From NCBI GenBank assembly GCA_016709495.1, contig JADJMS010000021.1:1-64000 (forward strand): 64,000 bases of DNA. The letters run 5' to 3'. Below are positions 7,161 through 16,259 of this stretch, piece by piece. A model generated the notes under the pieces. It saw only the letters and a program-made list of their open reading frames with translations, had not been told where the DNA came from and did no database searches. How positions within the stretch are numbered: the stretch's first letter is position 1; every line of letters starts with the position of its first letter. This stretch comes from Candidatus Dechloromonas phosphorivorans. Lineage in GTDB: Bacteria > Pseudomonadota > Gammaproteobacteria > Burkholderiales > Rhodocyclaceae. Both the position numbers and the translations under genes were made by a program.

Positions 7161-8927
7161 TTAGTTGAGTATTTTTCGTAATAGTAGGCCGGAGTAGGCA
7201 AGGCGATCTTCGCCATCCTTTTTGATCACCCGTAGCGTATCACCCCGGCCACTGCCCAAGCCGGCGGTAATGGCTTCGTTTTCAGAGACTGGCTGGAAAG
7301 CAATGCGCAGGAGTAGTTCCGGTTTTTCGGGGAAGCTCAATTCGCCGACAAGTTGGCCATATTCTTCCTTAAGAAGAATTTTGTCCGGGGTTGGGCCATC
7401 ATTTTTATCAATGATTTCGTATTTGCCGACAAGCTTTTTAAAGCTTTCGGGAATCGGTGCAGGGCGCAGCTTTTCGCCAAAAATCTGGGTTTCGCCACCA
7501 AGTTTGCCGATAATAATTTGCCGGCCATTGATTGTTGCGGTCGACAGCCGAATATGTTCAAAAACCCCAACACGTACCGGCATCAGGCCAAGTAGCTTGT
7601 ATTTGAGGCTGAGCTGACCATCAACATGCGGCACTAGCTGGAATTGATGGCCAACAGCATCGACGTTGATCTTGCCGGATTCACTTGAAACATTGACCAG
7701 ACCAACCAGCGTATCGAAATGACCATTGAAGAAGCTCAATTCTTCTTCGCTGGGGTCGCGTTCTTCAGCACGAACCGTTGTTTTGGGGAGTGGACGAATG
7801 CCTGTTTTGGCCTCAAGCATCAAACGCAGGGATTCAGAGGCGATTTTGCTGACTGAACTGGCAGAGGTGGCAGAGTTTGAGAGGATGACAACACCTAGTT
7901 TATGGTCAGGCAGGATGGACATCATGCTGTGTGAGTCGGGTAGTGACCCGCCATGACTGGCCACCCGACCCGCACCCGGGACTTGAATACCGCTCAACAA
8001 CCAGCCCAGGCCAACATAAGAATCGAAGGTGAGCGGGAAGTTGGCATTTTGCACACGGACCATTTCGCGGGTGGTTTCCGGCAAAAGAATTTGTTGTTTG
8101 CCGCTGCGGCCTTCGGCAAATTGCATTTTGACGAACTGACTGAGATCGACAACATTACTTAGCAAATTTGCGGCAGGCATGTCACGCAGTGAAAAGACTT
8201 CTATGGGCTTGTTATGGTCATAGGCTTTCGTAACAGCGCGGGAGGCAAAACTACTGCGGTTCATGCCAAGGGGCTGAAAAAAGTGTTGGCCCATATATTC
8301 GTTGAAAGCTTGTCCGCTAACCTTTTCGACGGATGCCCCCAGTAGTGCCATGCCTAGATTGGAATAGGAAAAAACAGTGTTGGGCGGGGTGCTCAGGTAT
8401 TCGTCGCGAATTTCATCCAGTACAACCTCAAAAGGTTCTGGATTACGTACAAACAAACCACGATAGTAATTTGATGGCAGTCCCGAGTGATGCGTCATCA
8501 CGTTGCGTGGGGTGACTGGAGCTGCGTCGGGGAAGCGGGTCTTGATCGAAAACGCAGGCAAGGCTTTGACCAACGGCTGATCGATGTCGATTTTTCCTTG
8601 TTCGGCGAGCTGCATAGTGGCCGCCGCTGTGAAAACCTTGGAAATGGAACCGGCGCGATAGATGGTTTCCGGTGTGGCCGGAATCCTGTTTTCAAGATCG
8701 GCAAAGCCAAAGCCTTTTTGCCAGATGATTTTCTGATCATCAATCAAGGCAATGCTGATGCCGGTGATTTCGTGATCTGACATCTCACGGTCAACCAGCT
8801 CGGAGATGTATTTTTCTATGGTGCGAAAATCGCCACGCGAGACGTTTTCTGGCGCCACAAGCGGCGTTAGGCAGGCGCTAAGCGTGAGGCAGGACGCAAT
8901 GAGGAGGGCAGTCAGGCGGTGTTGCAC
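7161..8927 (-). CDS. Beta-lactamase/penicillin-binding-like serine hydrolase lipoprotein
   Basis: A 588-aa serine hydrolase of the class C beta-lactamase/esterase fold (Pfam Beta-lactamase). The GTG start at 8927 begins a lipoprotein signal with lipobox LSAC. Catalytic motifs: SxxK as SISK (about residue 95), YxN as YSN (about 195), and the HxG-type third motif as SHGGS (about 315). The fold fills the first ~370 residues. The C-terminal ~200 residues are a separate beta-rich extension. Family members include D-aminopeptidases, esterases and lactonases; true beta-lactamase activity is not indicated. It is coupled to the downstream ACP gene (3 bp gap), which is unusual. Confidence 0.85.
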   Translation of the reverse strand: MQHRLTALLIASCLTLSACLTPLVAPENVSRGDFRTIEKYISELVDREMSDHEITGISIALIDDQKIIWQKGFGFADLENRIPATPETIYRAGSISKVFTAAATMQLAEQGKIDIDQPLVKALPAFSIKTRFPDAAPVTPRNVMTHHSGLPSNYYRGLFVRNPEPFEVVLDEIRDEYLSTPPNTVFSYSNLGMALLGASVEKVSGQAFNEYMGQHFFQPLGMNRSSFASRAVTKAYDHNKPIEVFSLRDMPAANLLSNVVDLSQFVKMQFAEGRSGKQQILLPETTREMVRVQNANFPLTFDSYVGLGWLLSGIQVPGAGRVASHGGSLPDSHSMMSILPDHKLGVVILSNSATSASSVSKIASESLRLMLEAKTGIRPLPKTTVRAEERDPSEEELSFFNGHFDTLVGLVNVSSESGKINVDAVGHQFQLVPHVDGQLSLKYKLLGLMPVRVGVFEHIRLSTATINGRQIIIGKLGGETQIFGEKLRPAPIPESFKKLVGKYEIIDKNDGPTPDKILLKEEYGQLVGELSFPEKPELLLRIAFQPVSENEAITAGLGSGRGDTLRVIKKDGEDRLAYSGLLLRKILN

Positions 8928-8985
8928 GGTAACTATGTCTAAAAAAACAGGCCTGCATTATAGAACAACAGCCTGTTGGTAATAG

Positions 8986-9036
8986 CTGACAAATTCAGTC
9001 GAGTATTTTACAATTCTCTCTATTACTACGAGAGAG
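8986..9036 (+). promoter_or_regulatory. cysE promoter with an inverted repeat at the start region
   Basis: A -35-like CTGACA (8986-8991) and a -10-like TACAAT (9009-9014) are separated by 17 bp. Directly downstream, an inverted repeat TCTCTC-N9-GAGAGA (9015-9035) covers the expected transcription start. It could be an operator or an mRNA 5' hairpin. No regulator is identified. Confidence 0.45.
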
Positions 9037-9046
9037 ATTAGTTGTC

Positions 9047-9802
9047 ATGTTTCGCAACTTGCGTGAGGATATTCGTGCGGTTTTTGACCGCGATCCAGCG
9101 GCGCGCTCGTTTTGGGAGGTGCTTACCTGCTATCCCGGCATTCATGCCCTGATTTTTCATCGCCTCGGGCACTGGCTGTGGGGCCATCGTCTGCGCTGGC
9201 TGGCCCGTTTCACCGCCCATATTTCCCGTTTTTTGACCGGCATTGAAATCCACCCTGGTGCGACCATCGGCCGCCGGTTTTTCATTGATCATGGTATGGG
9301 CGTTGTGATTGGCGAAACAGCGCTGATTGGTAACGATGTCACGCTCTATCATGGCGTTACCCTGGGTGGCACGTCTTGGAACAAGGGCAAACGTCACCCA
9401 ACATTGGAAGATGGCGTAGTTATCGGTGCCGGCGCCAAGGTGTTAGGGCCGATTACGATTTCTGCTGGCGCCAAGGTTGGCTCGAATGCGGTCGTCACCA
9501 AGCCTTTGCCGGCTGGGGCTACGGCGGTCGGAAATCCAGCGCGCATTCTGGATAATTCACAGCAAAGCAAGGAACGTGAAACGCAGGCCGAGAAAATGGG
9601 TTTTTCGGCCTATGCCATCGGACGTGATCAGGATGACCCGCTGGCCAAGGCTATCCATGGTTTGCTCGATCATGCCGCCGAGACAGATCGGCGTTTTGCC
9701 AGCCTGATCAAGGAGCTCGATGCGCAGGGCGTCAAGTGCGATAAAGAGGTTCTGGCCGCTGACTGCTTTGATCCAAAATACCTGAGTAAAATAGTTGACT
9801 AA
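9047..9802 (+). CDS. cysE: Serine O-acetyltransferase
   Basis: Transfers acetyl from acetyl-CoA to L-serine, the first step of cysteine synthesis. 251 aa. The N-terminal helical domain has the DPAARSFWEVLTCYPG signature. A left-handed beta-helix of hexapeptide repeats follows (IEIHPGATIGRRFFIDHGMGVVIGE...), with the catalytic His-Asp region HGMGVVIGETALIG and HGVTLGGTSWNKGKRHPTL. A charged C-terminal tail follows. It lies immediately ahead of iscR, so cysteine supply and cysteine-dependent Fe-S assembly are neighbours. Its 3' end overlaps the iscR promoter. Confidence 0.95.
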   Translation: MFRNLREDIRAVFDRDPAARSFWEVLTCYPGIHALIFHRLGHWLWGHRLRWLARFTAHISRFLTGIEIHPGATIGRRFFIDHGMGVVIGETALIGNDVTLYHGVTLGGTSWNKGKRHPTLEDGVVIGAGAKVLGPITISAGAKVGSNAVVTKPLPAGATAVGNPARILDNSQQSKERETQAEKMGFSAYAIGRDQDDPLAKAIHGLLDHAAETDRRFASLIKELDAQGVKCDKEVLAADCFDPKYLSKIVD

Positions 9803-9824
9803 TTTGATCTACCTTCGATATAGT
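9795..9824 (+). promoter_or_regulatory. iscR promoter, overlapping the end of cysE
   Basis: TTGACT (9795-9800) and TATAGT (9819-9824) with 18 bp spacing form a good sigma-70 promoter about 36 bp ahead of the iscR start. The stretch ATAGTTGACTAATTTGATC resembles a type 1 IscR box (ATAxCCxGACTAAA-like), which would give the usual autorepression by holo-IscR. The box call is by eye. Confidence 0.55.
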
Positions 9825-9834
9825 TGACCGTAAC
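9823..9834 (+). repeat. Copy of a dispersed 12-mer GTYGACCGYAAC
   Basis: This copy of GTTGACCGTAAC is intergenic, just downstream of the iscR -10 element. Nine other copies matching GTYGACCGYAAC on one strand or the other are seen in the window: 7534, 10728, 20550, 24769, 25450, 31037, 40842, 52257 and 58757 (left coordinates). All nine are inside genes. Function unknown. Confidence 0.6.
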
Positions 9835-9860
9835 AGTAGGTTATTAGCAAGGGGTTCAGA

Positions 9861-10364
9861 ATGCGACTCACAACCAAAGGACGGTTTGCCGTAACAGCCA
9901 TGATTGACCTCGCTTTGCGCGGCGAAGAGGGGCCTGTTGCGTTGGCTAGCGTCAGCGAACGGCAGAAAATTTCCCTCTCTTATCTTGAACAATTGTTCGG
10001 CAAATTGCGTCGTTACAAACTGGTTGATAGCGTACGCGGTCCCGGTGGTGGCTATTGCATTTCTCGTCCGCTGAATCAAGTGGCAGTCGCCGACATCATT
10101 CGTGCGGTTGACGAAACGCTGGATGCGACGCAGTGCGGCGGCCGTGAAAACTGCCACGACGAACATCGCTGCATGACGCACGATCTGTGGTCTACGCTCA
10201 ATGCCAAAATGTACGAATACCTGTCTTCGGTGACGCTGGCTGATCTGGTTGAAAGTCAGAAGAAAAAAATGGGTATTGCGCCCGTTGTTGTTCAAGTTAA
10301 ACCCCGGCTTGGCCCGCAACCACGTGCGCGCGTGCTCCGTGAAAAGACGGCAACGGCTGCCTGA
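9861..10364 (+). CDS. iscR: Rrf2-family Fe-S cluster regulator IscR
   Basis: A [2Fe-2S]-binding repressor of the isc operon, 167 aa. An N-terminal winged helix (MRLTTKGRFAVTAMIDLAL, then ISLSYLEQLFGKLRR) is followed by a cluster loop with three cysteines spaced C-x5-C-x5-C (within CGGRENCHDEHRC, residues ~92-104), as in E. coli IscR. The C-terminal extension is basic. It is the first gene of the isc operon. The upstream region holds a promoter and a possible IscR box, fitting autoregulation. Confidence 0.95.
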   Translation: MRLTTKGRFAVTAMIDLALRGEEGPVALASVSERQKISLSYLEQLFGKLRRYKLVDSVRGPGGGYCISRPLNQVAVADIIRAVDETLDATQCGGRENCHDEHRCMTHDLWSTLNAKMYEYLSSVTLADLVESQKKKMGIAPVVVQVKPRLGPQPRARVLREKTATAA

Positions 10365-10373
10365 AGATTATTC

Positions 10374-11531
10374 ATGTTCCAACCGGTTTACCTTGACCAC
10401 AATGCCACGACACCGCTTGATCCTGCGGTGCTTGCGGCCATGATGCCCTGGCTGGAAAACCAGTTCGGCAATGCGTCAAGTCGTCACGAATATGGTCGGG
10501 CTGCCCGGCGTGCCATTGATGAGGCGCGCCAACAGGTGGCAACAGCGGTCAATGCGCACCCGACTGAGGTGGTATTCACCAGCGGTGGCAGCGAAGCAAA
10601 CAATCTCTTTCTGAAAGGGGCTGCGGCCAGTTTGAAGCCTTCCGGAATTGCACTGAGCGTCATTGAACATCCTTGCATACTCAAACCAGCAGCCCAATTG
10701 GCTCGGCAGGGGTGGCAAATTCAAAGTGTTACGGTCGACGGCGCTGGGAGCGTTGATTTTTCAAGCTTTACAGATGCACTTGCCTACAAGCCACAATTGT
10801 TTTCTTTCATGATGGCGAACAATGAAACTGGCGTCATTCAGGATGTTGCAAAGCTGGCCAGCGCTGCACGGGCTACCGGCGGCTGGTTTCATAGCGATGC
10901 CGTTCAGGCATTAGGCAAATTGGCAATTAATTTTCGGGCCTTGAATGCGGCTGGCGTGCATGCCTTGACGCTTTCCGCTCATAAAGCCTATGGCCCCAAA
11001 GGCGCGGCCGCACTGATTCTTGATAAACGGGTGGAATTGCAGCCCTTGATCGCCGGCGGTGGGCATGAGCGTGGCTTGCGTTCCGGCACTGAAAACGTGG
11101 CGGCAATTGTCGGATTTGGCGTGGCTGCGGAACTTGCGGCGAAGCGCCTTGCCGAACAGACAGAACAGTTGGCGAAATGGCGAGAATCTCTGGAGTGCGG
11201 CATTGTTGCGCTGGGTGGGCAGGTTTTCGGTACTGATGCGCCGCGTCTAGCCAATACAAGCTACTTTGCCTTTGCCGATATTGATGGTGAAACCTTGGTT
11301 GGCAAACTGGATCGTGCAGGTTTTGCGGTAGCCAGTGGTGCCGCCTGCTCAAGTGCCAATCCGGAGGCTTCGCATGTTTTGCGGGCCATGAGTGTTCCAT
11401 CGGAAATGGCGCGCGGTGCAGTACGTGTGAGTTTGGGGCGGGCCAATAGCCAGTCACAAATTGATGAATTCATTAACGCCTTGCAGGCAACGATCAAAAA
11501 TCTGCAGGGTCTGACAGCAATAGCAGCTTAA
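10374..11531 (+). CDS. Cysteine desulfurase, NifS/IscS-like, first copy
   Basis: PLP-dependent cysteine desulfurase of 385 aa. It has the N-terminal YLDHNATTPLDP, PLP lysine in LSAHKAYGPKG (about residue 205), GGGHERGLRSGTEN, and the catalytic persulfide cysteine in SGAACSSANPEASHVL (about residue 325). It is shorter and more divergent than the second copy and lacks that copy's conserved IscS C-terminus. It starts about 10 bp after iscR and is followed by the canonical iscS. Two desulfurases in one isc operon imply partial specialisation, for example a different sulfur acceptor. This is inference. Confidence 0.9.
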   Translation: MFQPVYLDHNATTPLDPAVLAAMMPWLENQFGNASSRHEYGRAARRAIDEARQQVATAVNAHPTEVVFTSGGSEANNLFLKGAAASLKPSGIALSVIEHPCILKPAAQLARQGWQIQSVTVDGAGSVDFSSFTDALAYKPQLFSFMMANNETGVIQDVAKLASAARATGGWFHSDAVQALGKLAINFRALNAAGVHALTLSAHKAYGPKGAAALILDKRVELQPLIAGGGHERGLRSGTENVAAIVGFGVAAELAAKRLAEQTEQLAKWRESLECGIVALGGQVFGTDAPRLANTSYFAFADIDGETLVGKLDRAGFAVASGAACSSANPEASHVLRAMSVPSEMARGAVRVSLGRANSQSQIDEFINALQATIKNLQGLTAIAA

Positions 11532-11571
11532 TTCGGCTGATTGAACATTTCGACAGAGCGAGAAAAATACG

Positions 11572-12783
11572 ATGAAACTCCCCATCTACCTTGATTATTC
11601 GGCAACGACGCCGGTCGACCCACGGGTTGCGGAAAAAATGATTCCTTACCTGTGTGAGCATTTCGGCAACCCGGCATCGCGTTCACACAGCTTTGGCTGG
11701 GTGGCAGATGCGGCGGTTGAGGAAGCCCGCGAGCAGGTTGCCGCACTGGTTGGTGCCGACCCCAAGGAAATCGTCTGGACTTCTGGCGCTACCGAATCCA
11801 ACAACCTCGCTATCAAGGGCGCCGCCAATTTCTACGCTGGCACCAAAGGTAAGCACATCATCACGGTCAAGACCGAGCACAAGGCCGTGCTGGATACTGT
11901 CCGTGAAATGGAGCGCCAGGGTTTTGAAGCCACCTATCTTGATGTAAAAGAAGACGGCTTGCTTGATCTGGAGGTTTTCAAGGCAGCGATTCGCCCGGAT
12001 ACCGTGCTGGCTTCGGTGATGTTCGTCAATAACGAAGTCGGCGTTATTCAGCCAATCGCCGAACTGGGTGAAATCTGTCGTGAAAAAGGCATTATTTTCC
12101 ATGTCGATGCAGCACAAGCAACCGGCAAGGTTGAGATTGACCTGAGTAAGCTCAAGGTTGATCTGATGAGCTTCTGTGCTCATAAAACTTATGGACCGAA
12201 AGGTATTGGCGCGTTGTATGTCCGTCGCAAGCCGCGTATTCGCCTTGAGGCGCAGATGCACGGTGGTGGCCACGAGCGCGGTTTCCGCTCCGGCACGTTG
12301 CCGACACATCAGATCGTCGGCATGGGCGAGTGCTTCCGTTTGGCCAAGGAAGAAATGGCTGAAGAGAACATTCGCATCGCCGCGTTGCGTGATCGGCTGT
12401 TGAATGGCCTGAAAGAGATGGAGGCCACTTTCGTCAATGGCGATCTTGAACATCGTGTAGCGCACAACCTGAACATCAGTTTTGCTTATGTTGAAGGTGA
12501 GTCGATGATCATGGCGATCAAGGATCTTGCAGTTTCTTCCGGCTCGGCCTGTACCTCGGCCAGTCTGGAGCCTTCCTACGTGTTGCGTGCGCTTGGTCGT
12601 GATGATGAGCTGGCCCACAGCTCAATCCGATTTAGCATCGGTCGCTTCACGACTGAAGAAGAAATTGACTATGCAATCAAGTTATTGAACGTGAAAGTTG
12701 GCAAATTACGTGAGCTTTCGCCACTGTGGGATATGTACAAGGAAGGTATTGATCTCAGTACCGTTCAGTGGGCTGCCCACTAA
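11572..12783 (+). CDS. iscS: Cysteine desulfurase IscS
   Basis: Main sulfur donor for Fe-S cluster assembly on IscU. 403 aa, close to E. coli IscS (404). It has IYLDYSATTPVDPRVAEKM, the PLP lysine in SFCAHKTYGPKG (about residue 205), and the active-site cysteine in SSGSACTSASLEPSYVL (about residue 327). The C-terminal tail SPLWDMYKEGIDL matches IscS proper, which contacts IscU. Followed at about 20 bp by iscU with a clear AAGGAGAAC ribosome site. Confidence 0.96.
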   Translation: MKLPIYLDYSATTPVDPRVAEKMIPYLCEHFGNPASRSHSFGWVADAAVEEAREQVAALVGADPKEIVWTSGATESNNLAIKGAANFYAGTKGKHIITVKTEHKAVLDTVREMERQGFEATYLDVKEDGLLDLEVFKAAIRPDTVLASVMFVNNEVGVIQPIAELGEICREKGIIFHVDAAQATGKVEIDLSKLKVDLMSFCAHKTYGPKGIGALYVRRKPRIRLEAQMHGGGHERGFRSGTLPTHQIVGMGECFRLAKEEMAEENIRIAALRDRLLNGLKEMEATFVNGDLEHRVAHNLNISFAYVEGESMIMAIKDLAVSSGSACTSASLEPSYVLRALGRDDELAHSSIRFSIGRFTTEEEIDYAIKLLNVKVGKLRELSPLWDMYKEGIDLSTVQWAAH

Positions 12784-12804
12784 AGAAATTCAAGGAGAAC
12801 TACT

Positions 12805-13188
12805 ATGAGCTACAGCGTAAAAGTCATCGATCATTATGAAAATCCGCGTAACGTCGGCACCTTCGCCAAGGAAGATGACGGCGTCGGCACCGGCATGGTT
12901 GGCGCCCCCGCTTGCGGCGATGTGATGAAGTTGCAAATAAAGGTAAACAAGGCTGGCGTGATTGAAGATGCCAAGTTCAAGACCTACGGCTGCGGTTCGG
13001 CCATTGCCTCTTCTTCACTGGTCACTGAATGGGTCAAGGGCAAGACGGTCGACCAGGCTTTGGCGATCAAAAATACGGAAATCGCCGAGGAATTGGCGCT
13101 GCCGCCGGTTAAAATTCACTGTTCGATCCTGGCGGAGGATGCCATCAAGGCAGCCGTGGCGGATTACAAGAAAAAGCACGGAGAATAA
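12805..13188 (+). CDS. iscU: Fe-S cluster scaffold protein IscU
   Basis: A 127-aa scaffold on which clusters are built from IscS sulfur. The three cluster cysteines are seen in GAPACGDVMKLQ, KTYGCGSAIASSS and KIHCSILAEDAI, and the LPPVK motif bound by HscA precedes the last of them. It starts MSYSVKVIDHYENPRNVG, typical of IscU. It lies between iscS and iscA in the standard order. Confidence 0.97.
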   Translation: MSYSVKVIDHYENPRNVGTFAKEDDGVGTGMVGAPACGDVMKLQIKVNKAGVIEDAKFKTYGCGSAIASSSLVTEWVKGKTVDQALAIKNTEIAEELALPPVKIHCSILAEDAIKAAVADYKKKHGE

Positions 13189-13190
13189 GC

Positions 13191-13514
13191 ATGGGCGTTA
13201 CCTTGAGCGACAAGGCGGCGAAACACGTCGCCAATTACCTGACCAAGCGCGGCAAAGGTGTCGGGCTGCGCCTCGGGGTTCGTACGAGCGGCTGTTCCGG
13301 CATGGCTTACAAGCTGGAATTTGTCGACGAAGTTGATCCTGAGGACATGGTTTTCGAGAGCAATGGTGTCAAGGTGTTTGTCGATGCCAAGAGCATGCCT
13401 TACCTGGAAGGGATGGAGCTCGATTTTGCCCGCGAAGGCCTCAACGAAGGGTTCAAGTTCAATAATCCCAACGTCAAGGATCAATGCGGTTGCGGCGAAT
13501 CGTTTAACGTCTGA
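13191..13514 (+). CDS. iscA: A-type Fe-S carrier IscA
   Basis: A 107-aa A-type cluster carrier. Three conserved cysteines are present: one in VRTSGCSGMAY and two in the C-terminal CGCGESF. The start lies 2 bp after the iscU stop and the end overlaps hscB by the final base, typical of a tightly packed isc operon. Confidence 0.96.
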   Translation: MGVTLSDKAAKHVANYLTKRGKGVGLRLGVRTSGCSGMAYKLEFVDEVDPEDMVFESNGVKVFVDAKSMPYLEGMELDFAREGLNEGFKFNNPNVKDQCGCGESFNV

Positions 13515-14037
13515 TGGATTTTCGCGCCGACCATTTTTCGCTATTCGGACTGAATCAGGCCTTCCGGCTTGATTTGTCCGATCTTGACTCGCGCTATCGC
13601 GATATTCAGGCGCAGGTTCACCCGGATCGCTTCGTCAATGCAGGCGATGCCGAGCGCCGGATGTCGATGCAATGGGCGACGCATGCCAATGAAGCCTACT
13701 TGACGCTGAAAAAGCCACTGGAGCGCGCTAAATACATGCTGCATCTGACCGGACATGATATTCAGGCGGAAAACAATACCGCCATGCCCACCGATTTTCT
13801 GATGGAACAGATGGAATGGCGTGAAGCGGTGATGGAAGCGCGGCAAGGCGGCGATCACCACGAACTTGAACACCTGCATAACCGTCTGCGTGGTGATATC
13901 AATGCCCGTTTTGAAGAACTGGCAACTTGTTTGATCTCAATGATCACATTGCGGCAACTGACCTGGTGCGTCGTTTGATGTTCCTGGAAAAACTTTTATA
14001 CGAAATCGACGACGCGCTGGCGTCGCTGGAAGAATAA
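13514..14037 (+). CDS. hscB: Co-chaperone HscB (frame-broken)
   Basis: J-domain co-chaperone that brings IscU to HscA. The J-domain has FSLFGLNQAFRLD and the HPD motif (VHPDRF, about residue 36). The C-terminal three-helix IscU-binding region follows. The frame breaks at 13929-13933, where TGTTTGAT should read TGTTTTGAT. Restoring one T continues FDLNDHIAATDLVRRLMF... to the stop at 14035-14037. As read, the frame would end at 13978. Loss of one T in a run fits a sequencing error. Confidence 0.93.
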
Positions 14038-14039
14038 AA

Positions 14040-15918
14040 ATGGCCCTGTTTCAAATTGCCGAGCCTGGTGAGTCGGCCGCCCCCCACGAGCACAAACTCG
14101 CTATCGGTATCGATTTGGGAACCACCAACTCGCTGGTCGCCACGGTTCGCAGCGGCATCGCAGTCTGCTTGAACGATGACCAGGGCCGCCCCTTGCTGCC
14201 TTCCGTGGTGCGCTACCATGCCCATGGCAATACTGATGTCGGTTACGGTGCCCAGACCAAACAGGCGGTTGATCCGCGCAACACCATTGTTTCGGTCAAG
14301 CGCTTCATGGGCCGCGGACTGAAGGATATTTCACACGTTGAATCAATGCCCTACGACTTCATAGAAGCGCCAGGCATGGTCAAGGTCAAGACAATAGCTG
14401 GTATCAAAAGTCCGGTTGAAGTCTCGGCTGACATTCTGAAAAGCCTCAAGGCACGTGCCGAAACTGCGCTGGCCGGCGATCTGGTTGGTGCGGTGATTAC
14501 CGTACCGGCTTATTTCGACGACGCCCAGCGTCAGGCAACCAAGGATGCCGCCCGTCTTGCGGGTTTGAATGTGCTACGCCTGCTCAACGAACCGACTGCC
14601 GCCGCCATTGCTTATGGGCTGGATAACGGCGCAGAGGGCGTTTATGCGGTCTACGACCTGGGTGGTGGTACGTTTGATATTTCCATCCTCAAGCTGACCA
14701 AGGGTGTGTTCGAAGTGCTCTCAACCGGCGGCGACTCTGCGCTAGGTGGCGATGATTTCGACCATCGCATTTTTTGCTGGGTAATTGAGCAGGCCAAGCT
14801 GCAACCCTTGTCGCCGGAAGATGGGCGTTTGTTGATGATGCGCTGCCGCGAAGCCAAGGAGTATTTGACCAACAATCCGGAAGCTCAGATCACGGTCAAG
14901 CTGACTTCAGGTGAGATGGTCGATATCAAACTGGATGTGCCACCTTTGCTGACATCGCCCAGACTTTAATTTCCAAGACGATGCAGCCGGTCAAGAAGGC
15001 GTTGCGTGATGCTGGCCTGCGTGCTGAAGACATCAAAGGTGTGGTCATGGTCGGCGGCTCGACGCGCATGCCACAGGTACAAAAAGCAGTTGGCGACTTT
15101 TTCCGTCAGGAACCACTGACCAATCTTGATCCTGACAAGGTTGTTGCGCTCGGTGCGGCAACACAGGCCAATCTGCTGGTTGGCAACAAGACCGGCCAGG
15201 ATGACTGGCTGCTGCTTGATGTAACACCACTGTCGCTCGGTCTCGAAACCATGGGTGGCCTGACCGAGAAGGTCATCCCGCGCAATTCAACGATTCCGAC
15301 AGCGCGTGCCCAGGAATTCACTACTTTTAAGGATGGTCAGACGGCAATGGCCATCCACGTTGTCCAGGGCGAGCGCGAGCTGGTTTCTGATTGCCGTTCG
15401 CTGGCTCGTTTTGAATTGCGCGGTATCCCGCCGATGGTGGCGGGTGCGGCACGTATTCGGTGACTTTTCAGGTTGATGCTGACGGTCTGCTCTCGGTTGC
15501 CGCGCGCGAACAGACGACAGGTGTCGAAGCCAGCGTTACGGTCAAGCCATCCTATGGTCTGTCTGATGATGAAATTGCCGACATGCTCAAGGATTCCATT
15601 GCGCACGCCAAAGATGATGCAATCAATCGCGCACTCAAGGAAGCTATCGTTGAGGCGCAGCGCATGATCGAAGCCACTGAAGCAGCAATGAAGGAAGACC
15701 CTCATTTGCTCAATGAGGCCGAAACAGCGAAAATTTCAGCAACCATCGCCAAACTGTCGGCAGCCATGCAGGGCACTAATCGTCGTCTGATCAACATTGC
15801 CATGGATGATCTGGGCTTTGAAACTCAGGAATTTGCCCATCGCCGAATGGATCAAAGCATCAAGAAAGTATTGTCCGGCCGCAAGGTGGATGACATAAAA
15901 ATGGGAGAAGACGCATGA
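14040..15918 (+). CDS. hscA: Hsp70-family chaperone HscA (frame-broken in two places)
   Basis: Specialised DnaK-type ATPase that transfers clusters from IscU. ATPase motifs: GIDLGTTNSLVATV, AVYDLGGGTFDISIL and VMVGGSTRMPQVQ. The substrate domain begins DVTPLSLGLETMGG and ends in the helical lid (FAHRRMDQSIKKVL). Restored, it is about 625 aa, normal for HscA. Frame breaks lie near 14939 (a base missing in GATGTGCC) and near 15460 (CGGTG where CGGGTG is expected). Homology to HscA is continuous across both, so they are probably read errors in an intact gene. It starts 2 bp after hscB and overlaps fdx. Confidence 0.94.
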
Positions 15919-16259
15919 CGCAATTGATCGTCCTGCCGCATGTAGAGAGTTGCCCGGATGGTGCCGTGATTGAGGCGGAGGAGGGTAAATCGATCTGCGA
16001 AAACCTGCTGGCCAATGGCATCGAACTCGATCACGCCTGCGAAATGTCCTGCGCCTGTACCACTTGCCACGTCATTGTCCGCGAGGGATTCAACTCTCTG
16101 GAAGCCGCGGAAGAAATCGAAGAGGATTTGCTGGACAAGGCCTGGGGGCTGGAACCGAACTCCCGCCTCGGTTGTCAGGCAATAGTACGGTCAACGCCCT
16201 TGGTGGTCGAAATTCCCAAGTACAGCATCAACATGGCAAAGGAGGGACACCGCAAATGA
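15915..16259 (+). CDS. fdx: ISC-type [2Fe-2S] ferredoxin
   Basis: A 114-aa ferredoxin that supplies electrons for cluster assembly. Cluster ligands are in CEMSCACTTCHV (C-x5-C-x2-C) and the distal SRLGCQAI. The adrenodoxin-type fold and length match E. coli Fdx (111 aa). It overlaps the ends of hscA (ATGA) and iscX. Confidence 0.96.
   Translation: MTQLIVLPHVESCPDGAVIEAEEGKSICENLLANGIELDHACEMSCACTTCHVIVREGFNSLEAAEEIEEDLLDKAWGLEPNSRLGCQAIVRSTPLVVEIPKYSINMAKEGHRK

Noticed and set aside
7161..8927. Serine hydrolase considered as an antibiotic-resistance beta-lactamase
   Set aside because: Class C fold motifs are shared with esterases and peptidases; the lipobox, 200-residue extension and ACP neighbour do not fit AmpC.
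10374..11531. First desulfurase considered as NifS of a nitrogen-fixation cluster
   Set aside because: It is embedded between iscR and iscS, and no nif genes are present in the window.
11683..12618. A 311-codon open frame on the minus strand opposite iscS
   Set aside because: It lies wholly antisense to a well-conserved iscS and its translation is rich in His, Gln and Arg with no domain; a shadow of GC-biased codon usage.
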